DNA from: Rhabdothermincola salaria
Lineage (GTDB): Bacteria; Actinomycetota; Acidimicrobiia; Acidimicrobiales; Acidimicrobilacustridaceae
DNA length: 64,000 bases
Assembly: GCF_021246445.1 (NCBI RefSeq)
Contig: NZ_JAJQXW010000001.1
Span: 558,001 to 622,000 of the forward strand
Direction: 5' to 3'
In this document: in pieces, positions 43,386 to 52,967 of the stretch
Numbering within the stretch: position 1 is the stretch's first letter
How the letters are laid out: each line of letters begins with the position of its first letter
Program-made: the position numbers and the translations under genes
Notes under the pieces: generated by a model
Database searches by the model: none
What the model was told of the DNA's origin: nothing
Seen by the model: only the letters and a program-made list of their open reading frames with translations

Positions 43386-43697
43386 TCGGCGGGTCGACGG
43401 TGCGCGCTGACCGGCGCGAGGTGAGCTGGTCGGGCCAGGCGGATCGACGAGCGCCCACGACGTCGTGGTGGGCCACCGGGGCGGGTAGTCGGCGAGTCCG
43501 TAGCGGAACGAGGCGGTCTCGAAGGGGCCGTCGTCGCGGGAGTTGTCGTAGAACACCGCTCGGACCCGTCGCGGCGAGAGTCGGCCTGACTGGTCGCCTC
43601 TCTCGTCGGGTCCGCCGTGCGTCACCGGTGTCGCGACTGACGGGGTGGATCGAGCGTGGTCACGCCGGGGACCTGCAGCCGAGTGCTCAGCACCCCG
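43386..43697. other. 312-base gap between secreted protein and VanZ-like gene
   Basis: The two genes converge here. Open frames exist on both strands because of high GC, but none has a recognisable start, family or codon pattern. No strong terminator hairpin was identified. Confidence 0.4.
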
Positions 43698-44201
43698 CTA
43701 GTGGGCACGGAGCCGGCACCAGGCCCACCACACCACGCGCCCGCACGCGAACAGCCCGAGACCGAGCACGACGCCTACCGCGTTGGCGACCACGTCGCTG
43801 CGCTGGAAGTCCCGGGTGTCGGTCAGCACCCGTTGGGCGATCTCGACGGCGACACTCAGCCCGAACGCGGCCACCCCGACGAGCGCCGCACCCCACCAGG
43901 ACCAGACCACGAACGCGAACAACAGCGTGACGACGCACCACACCGCGATGTGGACCTCGGTGTCGGATCGAGAGACCGGCACGAGCTCCGTCAGGCGGCC
44001 GGCCTCCGTGGCCGACACGTCGATGCGGTCGGAGAGCCTCCGCAGGGCACCGGGCGCCCGATCGGCCAGCATGAGCACGGCCGTGACCGCCAGGGCGCCG
44101 AGGCCCCCGAGGGCGACCGCCATCCGCAGCCACGTCGGCGGCGCATCGTCCCTTAGCTCTTGTCGCGAGCGGGGAGCCGAGGTGGCAGGGAGCTTCGACA
44201 C
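43698..44201 (-). CDS. VanZ-like family membrane protein
   Basis: 167 residues with four hydrophobic segments and the VanZ pattern: DTEVHIAVWCVVTLLFAFVV (His after a polar turn), LVGVAAFGLSVAVEIAQRVL with the conserved E-x-x-Q, and DFQRSDVVANAVGVVLGLGL with the R-x-x-D-x-x-x-N. VanZ members are linked to glycopeptide tolerance or envelope functions. GTG 44201 is chosen; a longer frame exists from 44237. It follows the GntR gene by 42 bases on the same strand. Confidence 0.82.
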   Translation of the reverse strand: MSKLPATSAPRSRQELRDDAPPTWLRMAVALGGLGALAVTAVLMLADRAPGALRRLSDRIDVSATEAGRLTELVPVSRSDTEVHIAVWCVVTLLFAFVVWSWWGAALVGVAAFGLSVAVEIAQRVLTDTRDFQRSDVVANAVGVVLGLGLFACGRVVWWAWCRLRAH

Positions 44202-44243
44202 TCGTGCAGTGTGCCCACGCCCCTGTCGATCAGGCACTCGCTG

Positions 44244-45062
44244 TCAGCCGCGCGGCGGTCTGCCCATGCCGTCCAGGCGCACGCGGGGCAAGGTCTGCAC
44301 CAGCGCCACCTTGTCGCCGCGGCTGCGCACGAACCCGATCTCCAGCGGACGGCCGTGGTGGTCGAAGATCCGTCGCTCGAAGCGCATCAGGGCGCTGCCC
44401 ACCTCGACACAGAGCAGGGTGGCGACCCCGGGGCCGGCGACGACCGCCTCGATGACGACCTCGGAATCGCCCAGCACGTAGCCGAGCGCCTCGAGGGCCA
44501 GGTACCAGTCGCCGTTCTTCTCCACGAAGTGGGTGACCCCCACCAGTTCCGGGAGGAAATAGCTGGTGGTGAGCCAGCAGGGCTGGTCGTCGAGGAACGT
44601 CCTCACCTCGATCCGGTGCAGCAGCTCGCCCGGCGCCACCCCCAGGAAGGTCGCCACCAGCTCCGGTGCCCCCAGGCGCTCCTCACGCAGGATCTCGCCG
44701 CGGATCCGCCCGTCGCGGTCCTCGAGGTCCGATCCCACGGCCCGCAGGGTGGAGAAGCGGTGGTGCAACTTGGAGGTCACGATGAACGTGCCCGCGCCTC
44801 GAACCCGTTCGACGATGCCCTCCTGGCGCAGCCCGTCGAGGGCCTCGCGGACGACGTTGCGACCGGCCCCGAGTGCCGCCATGAGCTCCGCCTCGGGTGG
44901 CAGGGCATCGCCCACCTCGCCCATGTGGCCGGCCAGGATCGACGTGCGCAGGATGTCGAGGACCTGCAGCGCGTCATCGGCCCGTCGCACGTTCCTGGGA
45001 CTCGCCGACTCTGACAGCACCCCTCCCAGGGTGCCGCCGTCAGGTTTCGTCGATGTCAACAC
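44244..45062 (-). CDS. GntR-family transcriptional regulator (HutC/UTRA type)
   Basis: 272 residues. The winged helix (LQVLDILRTSILAGHMGEVG then LPPEAELMAALGAGRNVVRE, with GLRQEGIVERVRGAGTFIV) is the GntR DNA-binding domain. The C-terminal part (LHRIEVRTFLDDQPCWLTTS, YFLPELVGV, RFERRIFDHHGRPLEIGFVR) is a UTRA effector-binding domain. It starts 60 bases after the ABC ATPase gene and is probably the last gene of the hyu/ABC operon, sensing its substrate. Start could also be a few codons downstream. Confidence 0.88.
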   Translation of the reverse strand: MLTSTKPDGGTLGGVLSESASPRNVRRADDALQVLDILRTSILAGHMGEVGDALPPEAELMAALGAGRNVVREALDGLRQEGIVERVRGAGTFIVTSKLHHRFSTLRAVGSDLEDRDGRIRGEILREERLGAPELVATFLGVAPGELLHRIEVRTFLDDQPCWLTTSYFLPELVGVTHFVEKNGDWYLALEALGYVLGDSEVVIEAVVAGPGVATLLCVEVGSALMRFERRIFDHHGRPLEIGFVRSRGDKVALVQTLPRVRLDGMGRPPRG

Positions 45063-45122
45063 CTCGCATCGAACGTCTTGCCGCGGTCTTGCCAGGCTCG
45101 TGCCAGGGCTGCGCGCCGCCGC

Positions 45123-46631
45123 CTACGCGGCGTGGCACACGCCGAGCACCGCGTCCTCGGTGAGATCCTCGCCGCTCAGCTCCGCACAGATCGTGCCCCC
45201 TCGCATGACCAGCACCCGGTTGCACACCGCGGCCAGCTGCTCGTGGTCGGCCGAGCACATCAGCCCGGCCGTGCCCTGCTCGATCTGGGCCCTGATCAGC
45301 TCGAGGATGTCGCGACGGGCGCCGGCGTCGACGCCCTGGGTCGGTTCGTCGAGCACCAGGATGCGCGGGTCCACCTGGAGCCACTTGGCCAGCACCAACT
45401 TCTGCTGGTTGCCGCCGCTGAAGCGGCCGACAGGCATCACCGGATCCGACGGTGAGACCTGGAAGCGCCGCATCGCCTCGCCGGCCACGGCTCGCTCTCG
45501 CCGCAGGGCGAGGAAGCCCCTCGACCGGTAGCGGCCCAGGACGGGCAGGCTCAGGTTCTCCGCCGCGGTCGCCTCGGTCCACACGCCCTCGCGCTTGCGG
45601 TCCGAGGGCACCAGCACCATCCCCGCCTTCACCGCGTGGCGCACGCCGACGGGGAGCTCCGTGCCGGAGGCGCTGATCCGCCCCCGCCTCGGTCGGGCCC
45701 CGGCGAGGAGGTACGGCAGCTCCTCGTAGCCCGAGCCGGTCAAGCCGGTGATGCCCACCAGCTCGCCGGGCCGCACATCCAGGTCGACCCCGTTGACCAC
45801 CGCGCCCGACAGCGAGCTCACCGACAGGGCCACATCTCCGCTCGGCCCGCTCGGCGGCGGGGGATAGAAGTCGCTCATCCGTCGAGCGAGCATGAGCTGG
45901 ATCAACTCGTCCTCACCCAGCTCCGACGTCGGGCGCGTCGCCACCAGGTGCCCGTCGCGCAGCACGCTGACCCGATGGCACGTGGACAGCACCTCGGGCA
46001 GGAAGTGGCTGATGAAGATGACGCTGTCGCCGTTCTCGGCCACGCGCCGCATCAGATCGCGCAGCAGCTCGGCGTCGGCTTCGTTGAGGTAGGCGGTGGG
46101 CTCGTCGAGGATGAACAGCTGGTGCCCCCGGTTCGGGCTCACCGACAGCGCACGGCTGGCCCGCAAGATGGCGGTGATGGCCCGATCCGCAGCCGGCAGG
46201 TCGTCCACCAGCCTGTCGAGGGGGACCCGATAGCCGAACCGGGTCATCTGCTGCTCGGCCAGGCGTCGCTCCGCCGGCCAGTCGATCGGTCCCAGCGCCC
46301 GCTGGCCGTAGCCCGACGCGATGCCGAGGTTCTCCAGCACCGTCATCTGGCCGTCGAGGCCCAGGTCCTGGTGGATCACGGCGATGCCGTGGTTCTGGGG
46401 CCGTCCGACCGGCAGGTCCATGCGCAGCCCCCACGACACCAGCTCCGCGCCGGGGTCGGGCTCGTGGACCCCGGTGAGGATCTTGATGAGGGTGCTCTTG
46501 CCCGACCCGTTCTGACCCACCAGGCCGTGGATCTCCCCGGCGCGCACCTCGAAGGTGACGTCGTGGAGCACCTTGATGGCACCGAACGTCTTCGACACCC
46601 CGGAGGCGCCGAGCGCCAACGGGGCGGTCAT
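45123..46631 (-). CDS. Sugar-type ABC importer, dual ATP-binding protein (RbsA/MglA type)
   Basis: 502 residues with two ABC domains. The first has Walker A GQNGSGKST and Walker B LFILDEPTAYL; its signature segment is degenerate (VDDLPAADRAITAILRA instead of LSVGQ-Q-VEI). The second has a non-canonical GLTGSGYEE P-loop, a proper SGGNQQKLVLAKWL signature and LVLDEPTQGVD. Asymmetric sites of this kind are normal in the carbohydrate uptake family 2. ATG 46631 overlaps the permease stop as ATGA. Confidence 0.9.
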   Translation of the reverse strand: MTAPLALGASGVSKTFGAIKVLHDVTFEVRAGEIHGLVGQNGSGKSTLIKILTGVHEPDPGAELVSWGLRMDLPVGRPQNHGIAVIHQDLGLDGQMTVLENLGIASGYGQRALGPIDWPAERRLAEQQMTRFGYRVPLDRLVDDLPAADRAITAILRASRALSVSPNRGHQLFILDEPTAYLNEADAELLRDLMRRVAENGDSVIFISHFLPEVLSTCHRVSVLRDGHLVATRPTSELGEDELIQLMLARRMSDFYPPPPSGPSGDVALSVSSLSGAVVNGVDLDVRPGELVGITGLTGSGYEELPYLLAGARPRRGRISASGTELPVGVRHAVKAGMVLVPSDRKREGVWTEATAAENLSLPVLGRYRSRGFLALRRERAVAGEAMRRFQVSPSDPVMPVGRFSGGNQQKLVLAKWLQVDPRILVLDEPTQGVDAGARRDILELIRAQIEQGTAGLMCSADHEQLAAVCNRVLVMRGGTICAELSGEDLTEDAVLGVCHAA

Positions 46632-47668
46632 CGTCCCCGCCCCGCCAGCTTGGCCAACGTGACCGCGATCACCAGCGCCGCACCGTTGAACACGCTCGAG
46701 ACCCACGGGTCGGCTCCGAGGAGCTGCAGCCCGGTGATGCCGACGGTCAACAGGTAGAGGCCCACCAGGGTGCCCACGGCGTTGAAGCGACCCACCTTGA
46801 GGGTGGTGGCCCCCAGGAACGCCGCCGCGAACGGCTGGAGCAGGTACTGGCCACCGATGCTCGGATCCATGGAACCGAGGCTCCCGACCAGCACCAGACC
46901 GACGAAGGCGGCCAGCGTCCCCGAGACCAGGTAGGCACCCAGCCGCAGACGATCGACCGGCAGCCCGGCCAAGCGAGCCGCATCCCGGCCACCGCCCACG
47001 AACAACAGGTAGCGCCCCAGCGGTGTGCGCTCGTAGACGTACCAGAGCACGCCGATCAGCACCCACCCGTAGAGCGTGGACAGCGGGAACCCCAGGACCT
47101 CGGTGCGAGCGAAGTCCCGCAGCGGGTCGGGCACGCCGGCGATGACCCGGCTGTCGGTCGCCCAGTAGGCGAGGCCACCGAGCGCGGTGAGCATGCCGAG
47201 GGTGACGATGAAGGAGCTCACGTCGGCCTTCACCACCAACACGCCGTTGACGATCCCGACCACGAGGCCGACGCCCAGGCTGGCGAGCACGACCAGCGGC
47301 AGGGCGACGTCGTTGGTGGACAGCACCGCCGCCACCGACGCCGAGAGCGTCATGGTGGCGGCGATCGAGAGGTCGAAGTCGCCCGCCCGCAACACGATGG
47401 TCGCCGTGGCGGCCAGCAACAGCAGCACGGCCTGGGAGTTGACCATGGTCTGGAAGTTGGAGGCGGTGGCGAACGTGTCCGGCATCCACACGCTGAACAC
47501 CAGCGTCAGCGCCACCAGGCAGAACACGACTCCGTAGCGCGAACCGATGGAGCGCAGCGCCGCCCCCGTCCGGCCACCAGGGCCGGACGGGGACGGGGCC
47601 GACTGGTCCGCCGTCGTGGGCTCGGCCGCGGTCGGCGTCGCCGTGGAGGTGGACGCAGCCACGGTCAC
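46628..47668 (-). CDS. Sugar-type ABC importer permease (RbsC type)
   Basis: 346 residues with about nine membrane helices of the BPD_transp_2 family. VLRAGDFDLSIAATMTLSAS is the conserved RbsC-type segment (usually G-G-I-D-L-S-V-G). FIVTLGMLTALGGLAY and GRYLLFVGGGRDAARLAGLP are other landmarks; the last gives the coupling region. The N-terminus has about 40 Thr/Ala/Pro-rich residues before the first helix. GTG 47668 overlaps the binding-protein stop as GTGA. Confidence 0.9.
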   Translation of the reverse strand: MTVAASTSTATPTAAEPTTADQSAPSPSGPGGRTGAALRSIGSRYGVVFCLVALTLVFSVWMPDTFATASNFQTMVNSQAVLLLLAATATIVLRAGDFDLSIAATMTLSASVAAVLSTNDVALPLVVLASLGVGLVVGIVNGVLVVKADVSSFIVTLGMLTALGGLAYWATDSRVIAGVPDPLRDFARTEVLGFPLSTLYGWVLIGVLWYVYERTPLGRYLLFVGGGRDAARLAGLPVDRLRLGAYLVSGTLAAFVGLVLVGSLGSMDPSIGGQYLLQPFAAAFLGATTLKVGRFNAVGTLVGLYLLTVGITGLQLLGADPWVSSVFNGAALVIAVTLAKLAGRGR

Positions 47669-48810
47669 AGACCCCAGGCCGTGGTGAACGCCTCTTCGTA
47701 GCCGTCGTAGGCGGGGAAGAGCTCGTCGTTGCTCGAGCCGATGTTCGTCTCGTCGAACAGCTGGACAGGGATCGTGTAGCCCTCGAACGGGTTGCCGAGG
47801 ATGGCGTTGGCCAGCACGTCGACGGTGGCCCAACCGATCCACTCGTTCGGCGGGAACGCACCGTCGAGCGCCTGGTCGCCGGCCCGCACCAGGTCGAGGT
47901 TGGCCGGCACGCCGTCGTGGCCGAGCACCTTGCCCTCGAACCCGGCCTGCTGGGCCGCCGGCAGGGCGAACGTCACCGCCGAGTCGAACACCGGGACCAG
48001 GTAGTCGATGTCGCCCTCACGGCGCAGCACGTTCGGCACCTTCGTGCCGAGGTCGTTGGCCAGGTTGGCCAGGTCGACGTTCTCGCGGACCACCGAGCAG
48101 TCCGGGCAGTCCTCGGCCATGGTGGCCTCGATGGCCTCCATCATCTCGACCTGCAGCTCGAGCACGTCGGCGCCCAGCACGAACGCCGTGGCCTCACAAC
48201 CCGAGTCGGCCATCATCCAGTTGGCCACCAGCTCACCTGAGCGGGTGAAGTCCGGGGTGACGTGGGCGACGATCCCGGTGCCCATCGGGTCTGCCGGGTT
48301 GCTGTTGAAGATGTCGACCACCGGGATCCCGGCGTCCTCGGCCTTCTGCAACGGCGCCGACGCCAGGTCGGGATCGATGCCGAGGATGGCGATGCCATCA
48401 GCGCCCTGGGCGACCGCCTGATCGATGCCGGCGATCCAGGTGTTCGTCTCGCCCTGACCGTCGATCACCGTCGTGTCCATGCCCAGCGCCTCGGCGCCTG
48501 CGGTGAAGCCGTCGGCCACCACCGTCGTCAGCTGGTTGTTCACCACGTTCACCAACCAGAGGCTCTTGCCCTCGAGCTCGGCCTGGTCGACCTCGCTCTC
48601 GGGGGCCACCAGCTCGAGCTCGGCCCGGCCGGCGTCGACCACCGCCTGGGCCGTCTCCACGCATTCCGAGGCTTCGGGGGTGGCGGCCTCGGCGGAGGAC
48701 TGTTCATCATCGGAGCTGCCGCAGCCGGCCATGGCCACCACCGCAGTGGTGGCGACCACCGCAGTGGCCACTCGGGTGCGACCAGATCGAAGGCGCGGGG
48801 AACGGGACAT
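47665..48810 (-). CDS. Sugar-type ABC importer substrate-binding lipoprotein (Peripla_BP_4)
   Basis: 381 residues. Signal peptide and lipobox (VVAMAGC) are followed by an acidic linker and a type I periplasmic-binding fold: LWLVNVVNNQLTTVVADGFT, ITGIDQAV-like IAGIDQAVAQGADGIAILGI, PVVDIFNSNP and a hinge with GEVLGHDG-like GKVLGHDGVPANL. Two cysteines (CPDCS and DSGCE) may form disulphides. The substrate is unknown; the adjacent hyuA/hyuB genes suggest a cyclic amide or a nucleoside-like compound rather than a plain sugar. Confidence 0.88.
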   Translation of the reverse strand: MSRSPRLRSGRTRVATAVVATTAVVAMAGCGSSDDEQSSAEAATPEASECVETAQAVVDAGRAELELVAPESEVDQAELEGKSLWLVNVVNNQLTTVVADGFTAGAEALGMDTTVIDGQGETNTWIAGIDQAVAQGADGIAILGIDPDLASAPLQKAEDAGIPVVDIFNSNPADPMGTGIVAHVTPDFTRSGELVANWMMADSGCEATAFVLGADVLELQVEMMEAIEATMAEDCPDCSVVRENVDLANLANDLGTKVPNVLRREGDIDYLVPVFDSAVTFALPAAQQAGFEGKVLGHDGVPANLDLVRAGDQALDGAFPPNEWIGWATVDVLANAILGNPFEGYTIPVQLFDETNIGSSNDELFPAYDGYEEAFTTAWGL

Positions 48811-48876
48811 GGGGGGACCTCCAGGGTCTTCGGGGGGATGGGGGTTGGGGGAAGCGGGGGAGTGGGGGCTGGGGGA

Positions 48877-48981
<105 letters not shown>

Positions 48982-49023
48982 GGCGTGTCGTCCCGGCAGG
49001 CCGGGACGACACGCCGGGCCGGC

Positions 49024-51165
49024 TCAGACGCCGGTGGTGATGAGCAGGTTCCCGAACGGGTCGACGGTGGCCGACGAGCCCGGCGGCAAGACGGTGGCCG
49101 AGGACGCCTCCTCCACGACCCCGGGGCCGACGATCTCGTTGCCGGGCCGCAGCCGCGACCGGTCGTAGACCGCGGTGTTCTGGCGGACGCCGTCGAAGAG
49201 CATCGACCTCGCCCCGACCCGGGCCGCACTCGGGTCGGGTCCGACGAGCTCACCGGGCTCGAGGGCCAGCTGGGCCACGCTCGCCCGCCCGAACACCCGG
49301 GCGTGGACGAACTGCACCTCCTGGTCCGGATCGGCATGGCCGTACTCACGGGCATGCTCGTCGTGGAAGTGCCCGGTGGCCTCGGCCAGCACCTCGTCGG
49401 TGACCGTGGGACGGGCGTCCGGGTCCAGCGCGAGGGGGACCGACAGCACACCCTCCTCGCTCACCCGGATGTCGTCGTGGCCGGGTCCGTCCAGACGCTC
49501 GGTGAGGTCGCTGAGCCCCACCGCCATCGAATAGGCCTGGCCGTAGTACTGCATGTCGACGAAGTACTCGTAGGTGATGGCGGCGTCCTCGACGCCCTGG
49601 CGGTGGAACGACTCGGCGATGGAGTCCTTCAGCTCGGCGAAGGTGTCGCTGAGGGCGTCGTTCTCGACGGCCTTGCGGCGGCGCAGGACCGTGCGGCTGC
49701 GGTCCTGGACCATGTCGACGGTGAGCATCCCCCACGCCGACAGCACCCCGGGCGCTGCCGGCACGATGGCCCGGGCCATGCCGAGCTCCCGGGCCAGGTC
49801 CACCACGTGCAGCGGGCCGCCACCGCCGAACCCGACGAGGGCGAACGTGCGGGGGTCGTACCCCTTCTCCACGGTCACGAACCGGATCGCCTGCAACATG
49901 GTGGTGTCGAGGATCCGCACCATGCCGGCGGCCGCCTCCTCGACGCTCATGCCCATCGGCTCGGCCACGTAGGTGGCGATGGCCTCCTCGGCGAGCTCCG
50001 CGTCGATGGTCATCTCACCGTCGAGGAACCGATCGGCGGCCACCCGGCCCAGCACCACGTGGGCGTCGGTCGAGGTGGGACGCACCCCGCCCTTGCCGTA
50101 GCAGGCCGGTCCCGGCCGGGCACCTGCGCTCTGCGGGCCCATGTGGAGCACGCCGCCCTCGTCGATCCAGGCCAACGACCCGCCACCGGCGCCGATGGAG
50201 ATGACGTCGACGCTCGGCAACAGCAGGGGCAGACCCCACTCGACAGTCAGCGGGCTCGTCCACCGAGGCGTGCCGTCGACGATCACCGACACGTCCGCCG
50301 AGGTGCCGCCGATGTCGATCCCGACGAGCTGGCCGATGCCGGTCAGCGACGACAGCGTCTGCAACGCCATGGCCCCGCCCGCCGGCCCGCTGCGGGCCAG
50401 CTTCACCGGCAGCGACGCCGCTTCGTCGATCGAGCACACCCCGCCGTTGGACTGCATGATCGCCACGTCGGCGGTGAGCCCGGCGTCGCCCAGGCCCCGT
50501 TCGAGGTTGCGCATGTAGGTGCGCACCTTCGGGCCCACGAACGCGTTGGCCGCAACCGTCGAACCGCGCTCGAACTCCCGGAACTCCTGGGAGCACTCGT
50601 GCGACGCCGTGACGAAGGCATCCGGCAGCGCCGCCTGCACCAACTCCTTGACCCGCTGCTCGTGGGCCGGGTGCTGGTAGGAGTGCATCAAGCAGATGGC
50701 GACCGACTCGATCTCACGGGCCTGGAGCGTCTCGATCACGTCGCGGAGGTGCTCCTCGTCAAGGGGTTGGGCGACCTCGCCGTCCCAGAAGAGGCGCTCC
50801 TTGAGCTCCAGGCGATGCCTCCGGGGCACCAGCGGAGCCGGCGGGTACCACTGCGCGTCGTACAGCTCCTCACGGTTGCAGCGCCGCATCTCGAGGGTGT
50901 CTCGGTGGCCTTCGGTGACCAACACCGCGGTCTTGGCCCCGCCTCGCTCGATGAGGGCGTTGGTGGCGGTGGTGGTGCCGTGGGCGATGCCGTCCACCTC
51001 GGCGAGCGGGACGCCGAGCTTCTCGATCCCCTCGATGATCCCGATCGAGGGATCGTCCGGGGTGGTGGGCACCTTCAGGGTGGTCGTCTCGGCGGTGGCG
51101 GTGTCGTAGAGGACGAAGTCGGTGAAGGTGCCACCCACGTCAACACCGATGCGATAGCGGCTCAT
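49024..51165 (-). CDS. hyuA: Hydantoinase/oxoprolinase family protein, subunit A
   Basis: ATP-dependent opening of a five-membered cyclic amide (N-methylhydantoin, 5-oxoproline type) or a carboxylation relative (acetone carboxylase). 713 residues: Hydant_A_N start RYRIGVDVGGTFTDFVLYD (actin-like ATP loop), VDGIAHGTTTATNALIERGG, and the Hydantoinase_A core with VGIDIGGTSADVSVI, ISIGAGGGSLAW and GPACYGKGG. The C-terminal beta domain is present. Stop and start overlap hyuB as ATGA. Which cyclic substrate is used cannot be read from the sequence. Confidence 0.9.
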   Translation of the reverse strand: MSRYRIGVDVGGTFTDFVLYDTATAETTTLKVPTTPDDPSIGIIEGIEKLGVPLAEVDGIAHGTTTATNALIERGGAKTAVLVTEGHRDTLEMRRCNREELYDAQWYPPAPLVPRRHRLELKERLFWDGEVAQPLDEEHLRDVIETLQAREIESVAICLMHSYQHPAHEQRVKELVQAALPDAFVTASHECSQEFREFERGSTVAANAFVGPKVRTYMRNLERGLGDAGLTADVAIMQSNGGVCSIDEAASLPVKLARSGPAGGAMALQTLSSLTGIGQLVGIDIGGTSADVSVIVDGTPRWTSPLTVEWGLPLLLPSVDVISIGAGGGSLAWIDEGGVLHMGPQSAGARPGPACYGKGGVRPTSTDAHVVLGRVAADRFLDGEMTIDAELAEEAIATYVAEPMGMSVEEAAAGMVRILDTTMLQAIRFVTVEKGYDPRTFALVGFGGGGPLHVVDLARELGMARAIVPAAPGVLSAWGMLTVDMVQDRSRTVLRRRKAVENDALSDTFAELKDSIAESFHRQGVEDAAITYEYFVDMQYYGQAYSMAVGLSDLTERLDGPGHDDIRVSEEGVLSVPLALDPDARPTVTDEVLAEATGHFHDEHAREYGHADPDQEVQFVHARVFGRASVAQLALEPGELVGPDPSAARVGARSMLFDGVRQNTAVYDRSRLRPGNEIVGPGVVEEASSATVLPPGSSATVDPFGNLLITTGV

Positions 51166-52967
51166 GCCGGCACCTCCTCGTTGGTGCGCTCACGGAGCGA
51201 GGCCCGCAGCGACTCCGTGGCCTCGAGGTCGATCTCGTAGATCAGGCGTCGGCGGTCGATGGGCACGACCACCACGCCGAAGTCCTCGGCCGCGCCCTCG
51301 ATGGACACGTAGTCGTCGATCACGTCCTCCAGCACGGCGGCGGGATCGCGCTCGAGCGGATCGCCGTAGCCACCGCCCCCGGAGGACCAGAACGACATCG
51401 AGTCGCCCTTCTCGGCGTGCTCGTTCACGGCGAAGATGCCGATCATGCGCTCCTGGTCGCTGTCCCGGTTGAGGATCAGGTGGGCGAGCTTGCCGGGGTG
51501 GCCGCCGAAGACCCCCGGCGGGCCGAAGCGCTCCCGGTTGCCGATGCACGACACCGTGCCGGTGGCGTAGGGGAACGACAGGAGCTGGTCCTGCCCCAGC
51601 CCGCCCCGCGTCCTGCCGGGCCCACCCGAGTCCTGCAGGAACATGTTGCGCCAGTACAGGACCGGGTAGCGGCGCTCCTGGAGCTCGCACGGGATGTTCT
51701 GGGTGCTGGCCGTGTAGGGCGACCCGACGCAGCTGGCCCCGTCGTGGGTCTTGGTGGCGCCGATCCCGCCGAACCCCCACGAGTAGTTGATGAACGACGA
51801 ACCGAACTCGGCCCGGTCGTCGAACCCGGCGAACACCGCGTTGAGGATGCTGTAGGGGCTGCCTGCGCCACGCTCGGGGAAGGCCTTGGAGAGGGCCTGG
51901 GTCACGCAGCTGATGACGCACTCCATGCTGGTGGCCGCCAGGCCCGAGATGGCCGACGGAGGCTGGGCCCACAGCAGCGAACCCTTCGTCACCTTCAGGT
52001 CGATCGCCCGCATGACCCCGGCGTTCATCGGCATCGGCGGGAGGATCGACGCCAGGGCGATGAACACGGCCGACGTGGTGGCCGGCAAGGTGCAGTTGAT
52101 GCCGCAGTCGGCCGCCGTGTCCGACCCGGTGAGATCGAACACGGCCTCGTCGCCATCGACGGTCAGCGCTAGGCGGATCACCTTGGGCTCGTCGGTGCTC
52201 AGGTCACGGTCCACCTTGTCCATCGAGTCGTAGCGGCCGTCGGGAAGGGCCCGCAGGGCGGCCCGGATCAAGCGCTCGGAGTGGTTCTGCGCCTCCTCCA
52301 TGGAGGCCATGAGCACGTCGGCGCCGTAGCGGTCGGCGATCGCCTGGATCCGCCCCTCACCGGCGGCCAGCGCCGAGATCTGGGCGTTGAAGTCACCGCG
52401 CCGCTCCCACGACTCACGCATGTTGAGGAGCAGCACCTTGAGGACGTCCTCGTTGAGCACACCGGCCTTGTAGATCGCCACCGCCGGGATCCGCACCCCC
52501 TCCTCGAAGTGGCTGCGGGCCCGGCAGTTCAGCGAACCCGCCACGACGCCGCCGACGTCGGACCAGTGGCAGGTCGACGCGACGAAGGCGATGCGCTCGC
52601 CGTCACGGAACACCGGCTTGATGAGGTGCACGTCGTTGCAGTGCGTCGACGCCACATACGGGTCGTTGATCATGTACACGTCGCCCGGCTGCATGTTCTC
52701 GAGTCCGATGGTGCGGATCACCTCGGGCACGGTGAGCAGCGTGAGGCCAGTGAAGGCCGGCAGGTCGAACTCGCCCTGCGACGCCAGGTTCCCGTGCCGG
52801 TCGTAGATCGTCCCGGCGAAGTCCCGCCCCTCGTTGACCGGGGTGGAGTAGGCGGTCTTGGCGACGACGAGGGCCATCTCGTTGCTCGCCGCGATGAGCG
52901 AGTTGCGGATCACCTCGAAGGTGATCGGGTCGATCGCCACCGTTGCGGTGTCGTCGGAGTCGGACAC
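51162..52967 (-). CDS. hyuB: Hydantoinase/oxoprolinase family protein, subunit B
   Basis: Partner of subunit A. 601 residues of the Hydantoinase_B family: DPITFEVIRNSLIAASNEMA, VNEGRDFAGTIYDRHGNLAS, QPGDVYMINDPYVASTHCND and ASTCHWSDVGG in the first half; GINCTLPATTSAVFIALASI, HDGASCVGSPYTAS and SGGPGRTRGGLGQD in the second. GTG 52967 follows AGGAGG by six bases, an excellent ribosome site. First gene of the minus-strand run hyuB-hyuA-ABC-gntR. Confidence 0.9.
   Translation of the reverse strand: MSDSDDTATVAIDPITFEVIRNSLIAASNEMALVVAKTAYSTPVNEGRDFAGTIYDRHGNLASQGEFDLPAFTGLTLLTVPEVIRTIGLENMQPGDVYMINDPYVASTHCNDVHLIKPVFRDGERIAFVASTCHWSDVGGVVAGSLNCRARSHFEEGVRIPAVAIYKAGVLNEDVLKVLLLNMRESWERRGDFNAQISALAAGEGRIQAIADRYGADVLMASMEEAQNHSERLIRAALRALPDGRYDSMDKVDRDLSTDEPKVIRLALTVDGDEAVFDLTGSDTAADCGINCTLPATTSAVFIALASILPPMPMNAGVMRAIDLKVTKGSLLWAQPPSAISGLAATSMECVISCVTQALSKAFPERGAGSPYSILNAVFAGFDDRAEFGSSFINYSWGFGGIGATKTHDGASCVGSPYTASTQNIPCELQERRYPVLYWRNMFLQDSGGPGRTRGGLGQDQLLSFPYATGTVSCIGNRERFGPPGVFGGHPGKLAHLILNRDSDQERMIGIFAVNEHAEKGDSMSFWSSGGGGYGDPLERDPAAVLEDVIDDYVSIEGAAEDFGVVVVPIDRRRLIYEIDLEATESLRASLRERTNEEVPA

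Noticed and set aside
42927-43625. A 232-codon minus-strand open frame opposite the secreted protein's end
   Set aside because: Most of it is antisense to the post-COAP-1-like tail; the part beyond 43,385 matches nothing known.
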